Source of the DNA: an uncultured Clostridia bacterium
GTDB taxonomy: Bacteria; Bacillota; Clostridia; Oscillospirales; Oscillospiraceae
Assembly: GCA_947649615.1 (NCBI GenBank)
Contig: CANSSG010000001.1
Span: forward strand, 62,001-126,000
DNA length: 64,000 nt
Direction of reading: 5' to 3'
In this document: piece by piece, positions 26,719 to 34,975 of the stretch
Position numbering within the stretch: the stretch's first letter is position 1
Layout: every line of letters begins with the position of its first letter
Notes under the pieces: generated by a model
What the model was told of the DNA's origin: nothing
Seen by the model: only the letters and a program-made list of their open reading frames with translations
Databases searched by the model: none
Made by a program: the position numbers and the translations under genes

Positions 26719-27453
26719 TTCCCACAGTTTTCGGACAAATTCGGCGCACTCCGCGCCTGAAAATCCCATTGGTGGGCGCTCAGGATAAAATGATCCAAGA
26801 TAGTTCCGGATAACCCGTTCGCCAAATTCTTTTCCTTCAAAATCCGGCACATGTTCTTGATATAGTTCCAGAATCCGGTATTTGTTTAGCGTCATTTCTC
26901 CGAAATGCAACTGTGCAGCCGTAGCCGCTTTATAGGCCAAAAACATAGCTTTCGGATGAGTCGGCTCCATGGTCTCCACCCGCTTATCGAGCATGGCAAG
27001 CCATGGACCGGCAGCTTTAGCAGGGTTGGGGCAGGGCGGCAGGACGCGGTTCAGTTCGTCCCCGTACAGCAGGATATGGTGAGCATATAAATCGAACATT
27101 GTGGTCGAAAACAACGAATACGGTGTCGGAACAGTAGCCTCTTCCTGAGTTTTCGGCAGCGCACTCTCTGGGGAAGTACTGAAATCAATCCCGCCAGGAC
27201 AATGTGAGGGAAAAGCCCTGGTTCCCTTCAACTCTTCCAGTGTATTTTGCAGCCATTGGATATCCCGCTCGATTAGCGAGTTATCTGCACCCCGTATAAT
27301 CACACCGACATCCAGGTCACTGCTGCAATCCAACCAGTCACCTCTGCAATAAGAACCGGATAAATATACCGAGCGGATGGCAGGCAGATATGCGTGACTG
27401 AGTGCATCTTGTAATCCGTTCACAATTGCTTCCGCCAATTTTAGGGTTCCCAT
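26704..27453 (-). CDS. Nucleotidyltransferase-fold protein (ANT-like)
   Basis: 249 residues with the polymerase-beta-type nucleotidyltransferase motif: VYLSGSYCRGDWLDCSSDLD (GSxxxG then SDLDV, the two metal-binding Asp). The C-terminal half is helical. Proteins of this kind include aminoglycoside nucleotidyltransferases, but no substrate can be assigned. Start ATG at 27453 follows GGAGG at 8 nt; the upstream in-frame starts are too close to that site. The gene is less GC-rich than its neighbours, is monocistronic and is bracketed by inverted repeats, which suggests acquisition by transfer. Confidence 0.8.
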   Translation of the reverse strand: MGTLKLAEAIVNGLQDALSHAYLPAIRSVYLSGSYCRGDWLDCSSDLDVGVIIRGADNSLIERDIQWLQNTLEELKGTRAFPSHCPGGIDFSTSPESALPKTQEEATVPTPYSLFSTTMFDLYAHHILLYGDELNRVLPPCPNPAKAAGPWLAMLDKRVETMEPTHPKAMFLAYKAATAAQLHFGEMTLNKYRILELYQEHVPDFEGKEFGERVIRNYLGSFYPERPPMGFSGAECAEFVRKLWELVRS

Positions 27454-27641
27454 AAGCATTTCCTCCACATACATTTAGCTCCGTTAGGGATTATCAACTC
27501 TCTGACAAGTTTAGATTTATCCGTTTGATATGAGAAAAGTATACCACCATCGCAAGCGGCTTTCAACCTCTCATCTATAAGTGCTGATAGTAAGTAGTAG
27601 CAAGCGCGGCGTACGCCGGACTTGTCCAAAAACTACGGAAA

Positions 27642-27677
27642 CCTGTACGGTCGTAATGCAATCCGGTCTGCCGGTTT
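27642..27677 (-). repeat. Imperfect inverted repeat, right arm
   Basis: The complement reads AAACCGGCAGACCGGATTG, then CATTACGACCGTACAGG, the partner of 26681-26718. It lies in a gene-free stretch (27454-27789) where I see only weak open frames with no recognisable product. Confidence 0.6.
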
Positions 27678-27789
27678 AGTTCTAGTACGGTGCTTCACTT
27701 GCACCATTGATGATCCAACACCCCCAATATCCAACCATCCCGGTAACCCCAGCAGAAGTGCGGTCAAAAAAATATTATAACAAAATACA

Positions 27790-27828
27790 AGAACAGGTGT
27801 TGCAGGAGCGGGAAATTTGTGGTATACT
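27790..27828 (+). promoter_or_regulatory. lexA promoter with overlapping SOS box
   Basis: TTGCAG, 17-nt spacer, TATACT (27800-27828). GAACAGGTGTTG at 27791-27802 differs by one base from the Firmicute LexA site GAAC-N4-GTTC core and covers the -35 region, the position expected for autorepression of lexA. Confidence 0.65.
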
Positions 27829-27868
27829 ATAGCCAAGTCACCACGGGAAACGATTGGGAGGATGGATT

Positions 27869-28456
27869 ATGCCAAAGAAAACCGATATGACGGACCGGAT
27901 TTATACGTACTTGCAGCAGGTCATCCCGGAGCAGGGCTATGCGCCCTCCGTGCGGGAAATATGCGAGGCTGTGGGGCTGAAGTCCCCGTCCACGGTCCAT
28001 TTCCACCTCAAGCGGCTGCAAGAGCAGGGCTTGATTGAGAAGGGGGATTTCAAAGGCCGCGCCATTGTGCTGACCGGAAAGCGGGAGAAAAATAAAATCC
28101 CCATTGTTGGCAATGTAGCGGCAGGTTCGCCAATTTTAGCCCAGGAGTGTATAGAAGATTACCTGACCTTCGAGTGCGGCAGCCGGGAGGATGAGTATTT
28201 TGCCCTGCGTGTGCGCGGGGAATCCATGCTGAACGCGGGCATACTGCCGGACGACCTGGTCGTGGTCCACCGCCAGCCCACGGCGGTCAACGGCGAGATC
28301 GTCGTGGCTTTGCTGGGCGAGGAAGCGACGGTGAAGCGGCTGTCCAAAAAGAACGGCGAAATCTGGCTGCTGCCGGAGAACGACGCCTACCGGCCTATCA
28401 ACGGGAACGACGCCCAGGTTTTAGGCCGCGTGACGGCGGTGGTCCGCCAGTATTGA
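27869..28456 (+). CDS. lexA: SOS repressor LexA
   Basis: 195-residue repressor of DNA-damage genes that cleaves itself when RecA is active. N-terminal winged helix (PSVREICEAVGLKSPSTVHFH, here residues 26-46 in part) recognises the SOS box. The autocleavage site is Ala85-Gly86 in GNVAAGSP; the catalytic pair is Ser119 (RGESM) and Lys156 (ATVKRL). Start ATG at 27869 follows GGGAGG. It has its own promoter with a near-consensus LexA site, and recA lies in the same window at 59.5 kb. Confidence 0.97.
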   Translation: MPKKTDMTDRIYTYLQQVIPEQGYAPSVREICEAVGLKSPSTVHFHLKRLQEQGLIEKGDFKGRAIVLTGKREKNKIPIVGNVAAGSPILAQECIEDYLTFECGSREDEYFALRVRGESMLNAGILPDDLVVVHRQPTAVNGEIVVALLGEEATVKRLSKKNGEIWLLPENDAYRPINGNDAQVLGRVTAVVRQY

Positions 28457-28569
28457 CCCCATCCCGGCCCGGTGCGGCCCATCGCCGCCGGCCGGAAATC
28501 CCGGAATAACAGAGGAAATCGTTTTGGGGCAAGGGTTTTTTAGGATTCTTTTTACGCAGAAAAAGGGTC

Positions 28570-28598
28570 GGGAGACTGCGTTTGCGGTCTCCTATTTC
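28570..28598 (+). terminator. Hairpin between lexA and cobD
   Basis: GGAGACTGC-GTTT-GCGGTCTCC, a near-perfect stem followed by TATTTCC. It could end lexA transcription, although the T-run is poor. Its left arm looks like part of a B12 box by chance. Confidence 0.35.
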
Positions 28599-28621
28599 CT
28601 GTGCAATGAGAGGGCTTGGTT

Positions 28622-29686
28622 ATGCTGTATCAGACCGTGAACCCCCACGGCGGCGATTTGTTCGGACATGCCGTAAACCTGGATTTTTCTGTCAATACAA
28701 ATCCGCTGGGTACACCCGAATCCGTAGTGCGCGCCGTGGTAGAATCCGCAGGGCGGCTGTGCCAATATCCGGACCCCGGGTGCCGGGAGTTGACCAAGGC
28801 GCTGGCCAGCCGGGAGGGTGTCGCGGAAAAAGCGGTCCTGTGCGGCTGCGGGGCGGCGGAACTGATTTACGCCTATTGCGGGGTGATTGGGCCGGGGGCT
28901 GCGCTGCTGACGGCGCCGGCCTTTTCCGAATATGAAGCCGCGCTGGACGCCGCAGGGGTGGGCGCCGTCCGCTTTTTCCTGCGGGAGGAGGACGGTTTTG
29001 CCGTCAAAGAGGACTTTTTGACGGCATTGCGGCAAACGGACTGCCATACGGTTTTTCTCTGTAATCCAAACAATCCGACGGGAATTTTAATCGAAACGTC
29101 TATTTTAGCGGAAATTTGCGCAGTTTGCAGGCAGAGGGGTATCCGGCTGTTTATCGACGAATGCTTTCTGGAATTGAGCGACAGCGGGCATGGCGGCTCC
29201 CTGGCCGGGATGCTGGCCAGTTTCCCGGGGCTGTTCATTTTGAAGGCGTTTACCAAGAGTTACGGCATGGCGGGGCTGCGGCTGGGGTATTGTCTCTGCG
29301 GCGAGGAAAAGCTGCTGGCCGCCATGAGCCGCCGGGCGCAGCCGTGGAATGTTTCCCTGCCTGCGCAGTTGGCGGGCGCGGCCGCTTTAAAGGAAGAAGC
29401 TTTTTTGGAAAAGGCGGGGGAATTGATCCGCCAAGAGCGGCCCAAGCTGGCGAAAGGCCTGGAGAAATTAGGCTTTTCTGTCTTCCCCTCCCAGGCGAAT
29501 TATTTGCTGTTCAAAAGCAGGGTTCCGCTCTTCCAGCCATTGCTAGCCCGTGGGATTTTGATTCGGGACTGTGGGAATTATGCGGGGCTGGGCGAAGGAT
29601 TTTACCGCGTGGCGGTAAAACAGCCATGGGAGAACCAAAAGCTGCTGGAATCGCTGGGGGAGATCGTATCCTCCGCCCAGAAATGA
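28622..29686 (+). CDS. cobD: Threonine-phosphate decarboxylase CobD (aminotransferase fold)
   Basis: PLP enzyme of aminotransferase class I/II, 354 residues. The PLP lysine is in KAFTKSYGMAGLRLGY; the cofactor Asn/Asp are in FLCNPNNPTG and RLFIDECFLE. The N-terminus MLYQTVNPHGGDLFGHAVNLDFSVN is typical of CobD rather than HisC (HGG, LDFS.N). CobD makes the aminopropanol-phosphate linker of cobalamin. The next gene is cobQ, which supports this role; histidinol-phosphate aminotransferase is the alternative. Start ATG at 28622 follows GAGAGGG. Confidence 0.87.
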   Translation: MLYQTVNPHGGDLFGHAVNLDFSVNTNPLGTPESVVRAVVESAGRLCQYPDPGCRELTKALASREGVAEKAVLCGCGAAELIYAYCGVIGPGAALLTAPAFSEYEAALDAAGVGAVRFFLREEDGFAVKEDFLTALRQTDCHTVFLCNPNNPTGILIETSILAEICAVCRQRGIRLFIDECFLELSDSGHGGSLAGMLASFPGLFILKAFTKSYGMAGLRLGYCLCGEEKLLAAMSRRAQPWNVSLPAQLAGAAALKEEAFLEKAGELIRQERPKLAKGLEKLGFSVFPSQANYLLFKSRVPLFQPLLARGILIRDCGNYAGLGEGFYRVAVKQPWENQKLLESLGEIVSSAQK

Positions 29687-29721
29687 AAATGGATTTTTAG
29701 GTCAACGGGAGTGTTGGGAAG

Positions 29722-31185
29722 ATGGCAAAAAACATTATGATCCAGGGAACCATGTCCAATGCGGGGAAGAGCCTCCTTGCCGCGGGTCTATGCAGGGTGT
29801 TCAAGCAGGACGGCTATAAAACCGCGCCCTTCAAGAGCCAGAATATGGCCCTCAATTCCTTCATCACGTCCAGCGGCGGCGAGATGGGCCGGGCGCAGGT
29901 CGTACAGGCAGAAGCCGCCGGGATTGCGCCTGACGTGCGCATGAACCCCATCCTTCTCAAGCCCACCACCGACATGGGCAGCCAAGTCATCGTCAACGGC
30001 ATTGTCCTGGGAAATATGCGGGCATCTGCATATTACCGGCGGAAACCGGAATTTTTCCCGGCAGTCCGTGCGGCTTACGACAGCCTTGCAGCTGAATTTG
30101 ACATCATTGTGATTGAGGGGGCGGGCAGCCCTGCTGAAATCAACCTCAAGCAGGACGACATTGTCAACATGGGGCTGGCGAAGATGGTAGATGCGCCGGT
30201 GCTGCTGGTGGGCGACATCGACCGAGGCGGCGTGTTTGCCCAGCTCTACGGCACCATCGCGCTGCTGGAAGAAGAGGAAAAAAGGCGGATAAAGGGCGTT
30301 GTCGTCAACAAGTTCCGGGGCGACCGGGCCATCCTGGAGCCTGGACTGCTTCAGCTGGAGGAATTGTGCGGCGTACCAGTGGCCGGGGTCATCCCCTATC
30401 TGCATGTGGACATCGACGACGAGGACAGCCTGTCGGAGCGGTTCAACCGGGATGCGGCGGCAAAACTGTTGGACATCGCCGTGGTGCGGCTGCCGCGGAT
30501 TTCCAATTTTACGGACTTTGCCCCCTTCGAGCGGTATGAAAACGTCTCGGTGCGCTATGTAGGGGGCGTCCGGGAACTGGGCGCGCCGGATTTAATTATC
30601 CTGCCGGGGACGAAAAGCACCATCGAAGACCTGAAATGGCTGCGGCAGAGCGGTTTGGAAGCGGCTGTGAAGCAGGCCGCTTCCCGGGGGACGCCGGTCG
30701 TGGGCATCTGCGGCGGCTATCAAATGCTGGGCCGCACGGTTGCCGACCCGGAGGGGGTCGAAGCCAGTCCCGGGACGGTTGCCGCCGGGCTTGGGCTTCT
30801 GGATATGGACACCGTATTTCATGGAGAAAAAGTGCAGGCCCAGACCCGGGGCGTATTCGGAACCGTGGGCGGCTTGCTGGCCCCGCTGTCAGCTCTGCCT
30901 TACGAGGGCTACGAAATCCACATGGGCCGCAGCCAGGAGACGAAGCCCGCGCTCTCCGGGCAGGGCGGCGTTTACGGCACGTACATCCACGGCATATTTG
31001 ACGCGCCAGGGGTGGCGGACGCGGTCTTAGCGGCGTTATGCGGAAAAAAGGGCGTGGACCCGGCCCTGCTGGGTTCTTTTGACCTGGCGGCCTACCGGGA
31101 ACGCCAATATGACCTGCTGGCGGACGCCGTACGGGAAAACTTGGATATGGAGTTGGTGTACCGCATTACCGGCATTAAAAAGTGA
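29722..31185 (+). CDS. cobQ: Cobyric acid synthase
   Basis: Glutamine-dependent amidation of four carboxyl groups of adenosylcobyrinic diamide. 487 residues: N-terminal P-loop-type domain ([52 protein letters not shown]) and C-terminal class I glutaminase-like domain with the Cys in [10 protein letters not shown] and the His in [10 protein letters not shown]. Starts 35 nt after cobD with GGGAG upstream of the ATG. With cobD and cbiK (at 10.4-11.2 kb) it indicates cobalamin synthesis capacity, though most of the pathway is outside the window. Confidence 0.96.
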   Translation: MAKNIMIQGTMSNAGKSLLAAGLCRVFKQDGYKTAPFKSQNMALNSFITSSGGEMGRAQVVQAEAAGIAPDVRMNPILLKPTTDMGSQVIVNGIVLGNMRASAYYRRKPEFFPAVRAAYDSLAAEFDIIVIEGAGSPAEINLKQDDIVNMGLAKMVDAPVLLVGDIDRGGVFAQLYGTIALLEEEEKRRIKGVVVNKFRGDRAILEPGLLQLEELCGVPVAGVIPYLHVDIDDEDSLSERFNRDAAAKLLDIAVVRLPRISNFTDFAPFERYENVSVRYVGGVRELGAPDLIILPGTKSTIEDLKWLRQSGLEAAVKQAASRGTPVVGICGGYQMLGRTVADPEGVEASPGTVAAGLGLLDMDTVFHGEKVQAQTRGVFGTVGGLLAPLSALPYEGYEIHMGRSQETKPALSGQGGVYGTYIHGIFDAPGVADAVLAALCGKKGVDPALLGSFDLAAYRERQYDLLADAVRENLDMELVYRITGIKK

Positions 31186-31206
31186 CGGCCCGTCTCCATA
31201 AACAGA

Positions 31207-31241
31207 CGGTAGGGGAGTCCAATCTGCGGACTCCCCTACCG
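31207..31241. terminator. Hairpin between convergent cobQ and YesL-like gene
   Basis: A perfect 14-bp stem CGGTAGGGGAGTCC with its complement and a 7-nt loop. There is no clear T-run, but position between converging genes suggests a shared terminator. Confidence 0.55.
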
Positions 31242-31266
31242 GTATATAGCAGCGCCTAACCAGAAA

Positions 31267-31932
31267 TCAGCTGGCGGCAAAACGTTCCAGCACCGTTCGG
31301 ATAAAAAACTGCCACAGCAGGCATGGGATGGAGAAGCCGATTAGCAGCAAATAGAGACCGCTCAACGGAAACCATAACACGCCCGCCGCCAGCGGCCCAT
31401 ACCAGCACAGCGCCGCCAAAATGGAGCGCAGGGGCTTTCCCAGGCCCAGCTTCACCGCCAGCAAAACGGTTTCCTTTGCCAGCGGACGCCCATCCGCCAG
31501 CAGGCCATACAGATACCCCGCCGCCAGCAATACCACCAGGAATACGGTGGCGCAGAACATGAACGGCACGTAAAACAGCGCATTGGCAGATGCAAACCCC
31601 AGGTAAAATCCCGCGCCGTATCCTGCGCCCGCCAGGGGGACGGCCGTCAGGAAAAACGCGCCGTACGCCTTTTTCCACTCCTTCTGGAAAACCTCCCGAA
31701 ACTGCGGCCAACATCTGACGGCCCGCCCGGCCACAAGACTGCGCGCCAGCCGGTGCAGCGCAAGGAAGGCGGGGGGGATGGTAACGACCGGCAGGCAGCT
31801 GAGCAGGAACATCAGATTCAGCTTCAGCAGCGCGGCGGTTTCCTGGCTGATAATCTGGAAGAACCGGCGCGGCCCAACGGCTTCCGGTGATTCTTCCTCC
31901 GGGGGGGCGTTGTAGTCTTGTTGAAAGAACAT
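31267..31932 (-). CDS. YesL/DUF624-type integral membrane protein
   Basis: 221 residues with about five transmembrane helices (for example LKLNLMFLLSCLPVVTIPPA, then ALFYVPFMFCATVFLVVLLA). The first helix with the LSCLPVVTIPPA motif and following HRLAR is characteristic of the YesL family, often linked to carbohydrate utilisation genes but of unknown function. Start ATG at 31932 follows AAGGAG. An overlapping frame on the same strand is a shadow. It is monocistronic with an extended -10 promoter and a leader of about 165 nt. Confidence 0.8.
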   Translation of the reverse strand: MFFQQDYNAPPEEESPEAVGPRRFFQIISQETAALLKLNLMFLLSCLPVVTIPPAFLALHRLARSLVAGRAVRCWPQFREVFQKEWKKAYGAFFLTAVPLAGAGYGAGFYLGFASANALFYVPFMFCATVFLVVLLAAGYLYGLLADGRPLAKETVLLAVKLGLGKPLRSILAALCWYGPLAAGVLWFPLSGLYLLLIGFSIPCLLWQFFIRTVLERFAAS

Positions 31933-32105
31933 AGGCAGCTCCTTGTATGGTAAAGTAGTAGTGATTAAAGCCCCTCTCCAAGGGCTGCGGCATACGGCAA
32001 GAAAGGCGGACGGCTGCTGGAACCATTGCCATTCCAGGATTCCTGCCCGGCGGCGGCATTGCCTCCCCTGGGGCATGTTTGCAGCGGCCCCTGCCAATAA
32101 TATGC

Positions 32106-32134
32106 ATTATAGCATATCCAGGGCTTCTTTTCAC
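32106..32134 (-). promoter_or_regulatory. Extended -10 promoter of the YesL-like gene
   Basis: On the minus strand TATGCTATAAT gives a perfect TATAAT with an upstream TGN element. The -35 region (GTGAAA) is weak, as expected for an extended -10 promoter. The 32135-32226 gap shows nothing else. Confidence 0.55.
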
Positions 32135-32226
32135 CATCTTTTTTGCTAACCGGCATTTTTCAAACACGCCCCACGATTTGGGGATTGGCCGGCAATATAA
32201 ATCGAACGATACAGAGGTAAACCACC

Positions 32227-32982
32227 ATGGAACTTGTAAAACTGACCCACGGCAATATTTACCAGGAGCATATCTGCTGCGCCATATCCAACAGCAAGGA
32301 CGTGCAGGTCCTCTCCAAAAAGAATTGGCTGAAGGACCGGCTGGACGAGGGGCTTGTTTTCTTGAAAGGCAGCGTCCGGGGGAAATGCTTCATCGAGTAC
32401 ATCCCCGCCAGGTACGCCTGGGCGCCCATTGAGGCGGAAGGCTATATGTATATTGACTGCCTGTGGGTGTCCGGACAGTTCAAGGGACACGGATACGCAA
32501 ACCTTCTGCTCAATGCGTGTATCGAGGACAGCAGGGCGAAAGGGAAAAAGGGCCTTGTGGCCCTGTCCTCTGAAAAGAAGCTGGGATTTCTCTCTGATCC
32601 CAAATACATGGAATATAAGGGATTCAAGCTGGCGGACACGGCTGAACCCTATTTTTCGCTGCTATACCTGCCCTTTGGGGAGGGCGTGGAACGGCCGCGT
32701 TTCCGGGATACGGTGCGCTCCCATAGGGATATGCCCAAAGGGTTTGTGCTGTATTACACAAACCAGTGTCCGTTTACAGCGGAATATGTGCCGGTGCTGG
32801 AAGATATGGCAAAGGCCCGAAACGCCGTTTTTCAGGCCGTCCATATCCAGACTACAGAGGACGCGCAAAACGCGCCGTCGCCCTTTACGACCTTCTCCCT
32901 CTTTTATGACGGCCAGTTCGTGACCCATGAGATTTTGTCGGAGAAGAAGTTTGATAAAATCCTGACCAGCAAAGGCTGGTAA
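32227..32982 (+). CDS. GNAT acetyltransferase with YoaP-like C-terminal domain
   Basis: 251 residues. Residues 1-150 are a GNAT domain (IDCLWVSGQFKGHGYANLLL, with the acetyl-CoA loop QFKGHGYA). Residues about 170-251 resemble the YoaP-type thioredoxin-like extension (FVLYYTNQCPFTAEYVPVLE, then the end EILSEKKFDKIL). The CPFT motif retains one Cys of a thioredoxin-like site. The substrate is unknown. Start ATG is preceded by a weak AGAGG. It is followed at 14 nt by the WYL regulator. Confidence 0.82.
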   Translation: MELVKLTHGNIYQEHICCAISNSKDVQVLSKKNWLKDRLDEGLVFLKGSVRGKCFIEYIPARYAWAPIEAEGYMYIDCLWVSGQFKGHGYANLLLNACIEDSRAKGKKGLVALSSEKKLGFLSDPKYMEYKGFKLADTAEPYFSLLYLPFGEGVERPRFRDTVRSHRDMPKGFVLYYTNQCPFTAEYVPVLEDMAKARNAVFQAVHIQTTEDAQNAPSPFTTFSLFYDGQFVTHEILSEKKFDKILTSKGW

Positions 32983-32996
32983 AGCGGAGACCTCCC

Positions 32997-34256
32997 ATGA
33001 AAAACAGCCGTCTCTTCAAAATTTTATACCTCCTGGTAGAAAAGCGGGCGGTCACCGCCGGGGAACTGGCCCAACGGCTGGAAGTATCGGAACGGACCAT
33101 CTACCGGGACATCGACGCCCTCTCCGCCGCCGGCATCCCGGTGTTCACCCAGAAGGGCCAAGGGGGCGGCATCCGGCTGATGGAGCAGTTTGTGCTGGAC
33201 AAGGCCCTGCTCTCCCAGGCCCAGCAGGATGAAATCCTGTTCGCCCTCCAAGCCGTCCTGGCTTCCGGCGGCGCGGCGGAGGGCGAGACACTCGCCCAAC
33301 TGACCGCCCTGTTCCGCCGGGAGGGCGGGGACTGGCTGGAAGTGGACTTCACCGGCTGGGGCAGCGGGACGGCGGAGCGGGAAACCTTCGCCCTGGTAAA
33401 GGGGGGAATCCTGGCACGGCGGCCCCTGACCTTCACCTACTACAGCTCTGCCGGGGAAAAAAGCCGCCGGACCGTGGAGCCAGCCCGGCTGGTATTCAAG
33501 GGCGGGTGCTGGTATCTGTCGGCCTACTGCCGGACGAGACAGGACTGGCGCATTTTCCGCCTGGCGCGGATGGAGGATTTGGTGCTGGATGAGGGAAGCT
33601 GCCCGCCCCGCCATCCCCCGGAGCGGCTGGAATCCCCGTCCCCCGGCAAGGGGCCGGGAGCAGACCTGCTGCTGCGGTTCCAGCCCTCCGCCGCCTGGCG
33701 GGTACAGGACTATTTCCACCCGAAGCAGGTCATCCGGGAGCCAGACGGCCGCCTGCTGGCAGCGTGTACCTTCCCTGAGGACCAATGGCTGGCATCCTTC
33801 CTGCTGTCCTTCGGCAGTCAGTTGGAGGTGCTCTCGCCGGCCCGCTGGCGGGGCATCCTCGCCCGGGAAGCAAAAAAACTTTTGGCGGTCTATGAAACTG
33901 GACAGACCGTGTCGGGTTTGAAGGCGTACCCTTGTGTCATAGGCGGAGGAAACAGCCCCGCCGGAAATAAGGAGGTACTTCCCATGGAAGAACGCAAATT
34001 TTGCCAGTGCTGCGGCATGCCCCTGGACAAGCCCGAGGATATGGGTACGGAGACGGACGGAACCCCGAATGGCGACTACTGCCGCTATTGCTACCAGGGC
34101 GGGGCCTTTACCGCCCCGGACGCCACTATGGACGATATGATTGCCATTAACCTGAAGTTCAACGAGGAGAACGGCCATCCCTTTGGCTCCCAGGAGGAGG
34201 CGGAGAAGATGATGCGCAGCTGGTTCCCGGCCTTGAAGCGGTGGAGGAAGCCGTAA
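32997..34256 (+). CDS. WYL-domain transcriptional regulator fused to a zinc-ribbon domain
   Basis: Residues 1-55 form a DeoR-like HTH (TAGELAQRLEVSERTIYRDI); about 130-315 match the WYL ligand-sensing region and its C-terminal extension (RRTVEPARLVFKGGCWYLSAYC). Residues 330-419 are a separate zinc-ribbon-type module: FCQCCGMPL, then YCRYCYQGG, usually encoded as its own small protein. At the junction is a strong ribosome-binding site AAGGAGG and in-frame ATG at 33984, so a 90-residue product may also be made. The fusion may result from loss of a stop codon. Terminator follows at 34279. Confidence 0.85.
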   Translation: MKNSRLFKILYLLVEKRAVTAGELAQRLEVSERTIYRDIDALSAAGIPVFTQKGQGGGIRLMEQFVLDKALLSQAQQDEILFALQAVLASGGAAEGETLAQLTALFRREGGDWLEVDFTGWGSGTAERETFALVKGGILARRPLTFTYYSSAGEKSRRTVEPARLVFKGGCWYLSAYCRTRQDWRIFRLARMEDLVLDEGSCPPRHPPERLESPSPGKGPGADLLLRFQPSAAWRVQDYFHPKQVIREPDGRLLAACTFPEDQWLASFLLSFGSQLEVLSPARWRGILAREAKKLLAVYETGQTVSGLKAYPCVIGGGNSPAGNKEVLPMEERKFCQCCGMPLDKPEDMGTETDGTPNGDYCRYCYQGGAFTAPDATMDDMIAINLKFNEENGHPFGSQEEAEKMMRSWFPALKRWRKP

Positions 34257-34278
34257 TACTATTTCCCTGCGCCTACAT

Positions 34279-34314
34279 GAAAACGCCCGGATGCCGCTGC
34301 ATCCGGGCGTTTTC
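34279..34314. terminator. Bidirectional terminator
   Basis: AAAACGCCCGGATGC-CGCT-GCATCCGGGCGTTTT, a 15-bp perfect stem with A/T runs on both sides, between the converging WYL regulator and thiamine pyrophosphokinase genes. Confidence 0.88.
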
Positions 34315-34955
34315 TATCGAAGCTGCTCCGGCAGCGTCCCCTGCGGCAGCTCCCACATCACCAGCAGGAACCCTTCCCGGACGGAAACGGAAGCCGCTTC
34401 CCCGGTAAACTGGTTGCTGACCCCCAGCGGGAAGCCGCCGCTCAAGGCCGCGTCCCTCAGGGGGTAGTGCAATCCGGCAAGGTCCACCCCCGCCGCCCGG
34501 TCCCCTGGGCAGAACACAGAGACAACCCCCTTGTGGCCTGGGGCGAAGTCCAGCCGTCCGTTGCGAATGACCGTCGCCGCCATTCCCTGGCCCAGCAGCC
34601 ATCCCGCCGCGTCCCGCTCCGCCAGGAAACGCAATGTCTGCCAGTTGGCGTAAGCATGGTCCGGCCGTCCGCCGGAGCAGCCCAGCAGCAGGAAGTCCCG
34701 GTGTCCCCGCTCCAGCCCTGTCCGGACGGCCAGCATCGTATCGGTATCGTCCTTTTCTGCGGGATGGCGCAGCACGTTGTCCCCCTCCGGCGTCCAGCCC
34801 AGGGAATCGAAATCCCCCACCACAAGGTGGGGCGTCAGCCCCCGCCGGGACAGATGGGCCAATCCTCCGTCTGCGGCAATAAGCAGGTCCCCCGGCCCCG
34901 GCATAGGAACCCACTCCGGCTCCATAGCCCCGGCGATGATGCAAAGCGGCTTCAT
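34314..34955 (-). CDS. thiN: Thiamine diphosphokinase
   Basis: Transfers pyrophosphate from ATP to thiamine, giving thiamine diphosphate. 213 residues. Family signatures: LLIAADGGLAHL, the motif VVGDFDSLGW, and EKDDTDTMLAV, which hold the metal and ATP-binding Asp residues; also LLGCSGGRPDHAYAN. The start ATG at 34955 has AAGGAG 10 nt upstream; the ATG nine nt earlier is too close. In Bacillus it usually follows rpe/rsgA; here it stands next to a PlsC-like gene. Confidence 0.94.
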   Translation of the reverse strand: MKPLCIIAGAMEPEWVPMPGPGDLLIAADGGLAHLSRRGLTPHLVVGDFDSLGWTPEGDNVLRHPAEKDDTDTMLAVRTGLERGHRDFLLLGCSGGRPDHAYANWQTLRFLAERDAAGWLLGQGMAATVIRNGRLDFAPGHKGVVSVFCPGDRAAGVDLAGLHYPLRDAALSGGFPLGVSNQFTGEAASVSVREGFLLVMWELPQGTLPEQLR

Positions 34956-34975
34956 AGTGCGCATTCTCCTTGTGT

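Noticed and set aside
27454..27789. Broken transposase or small gene between the nucleotidyltransferase and lexA
   Set aside because: Two weak minus-strand frames (27441-27629 and 27633-27836) give no recognisable domain and lack ribosome-binding sites. Only the inverted-repeat arm is supportable.
28457..28621. Cobalamin riboswitch before cobD-cobQ
   Set aside because: GTCGGGAGAC resembles part of a B12 box, but the rest of the riboswitch core is missing, and this stretch is one arm of a simple hairpin. A covariance-model search would settle it.
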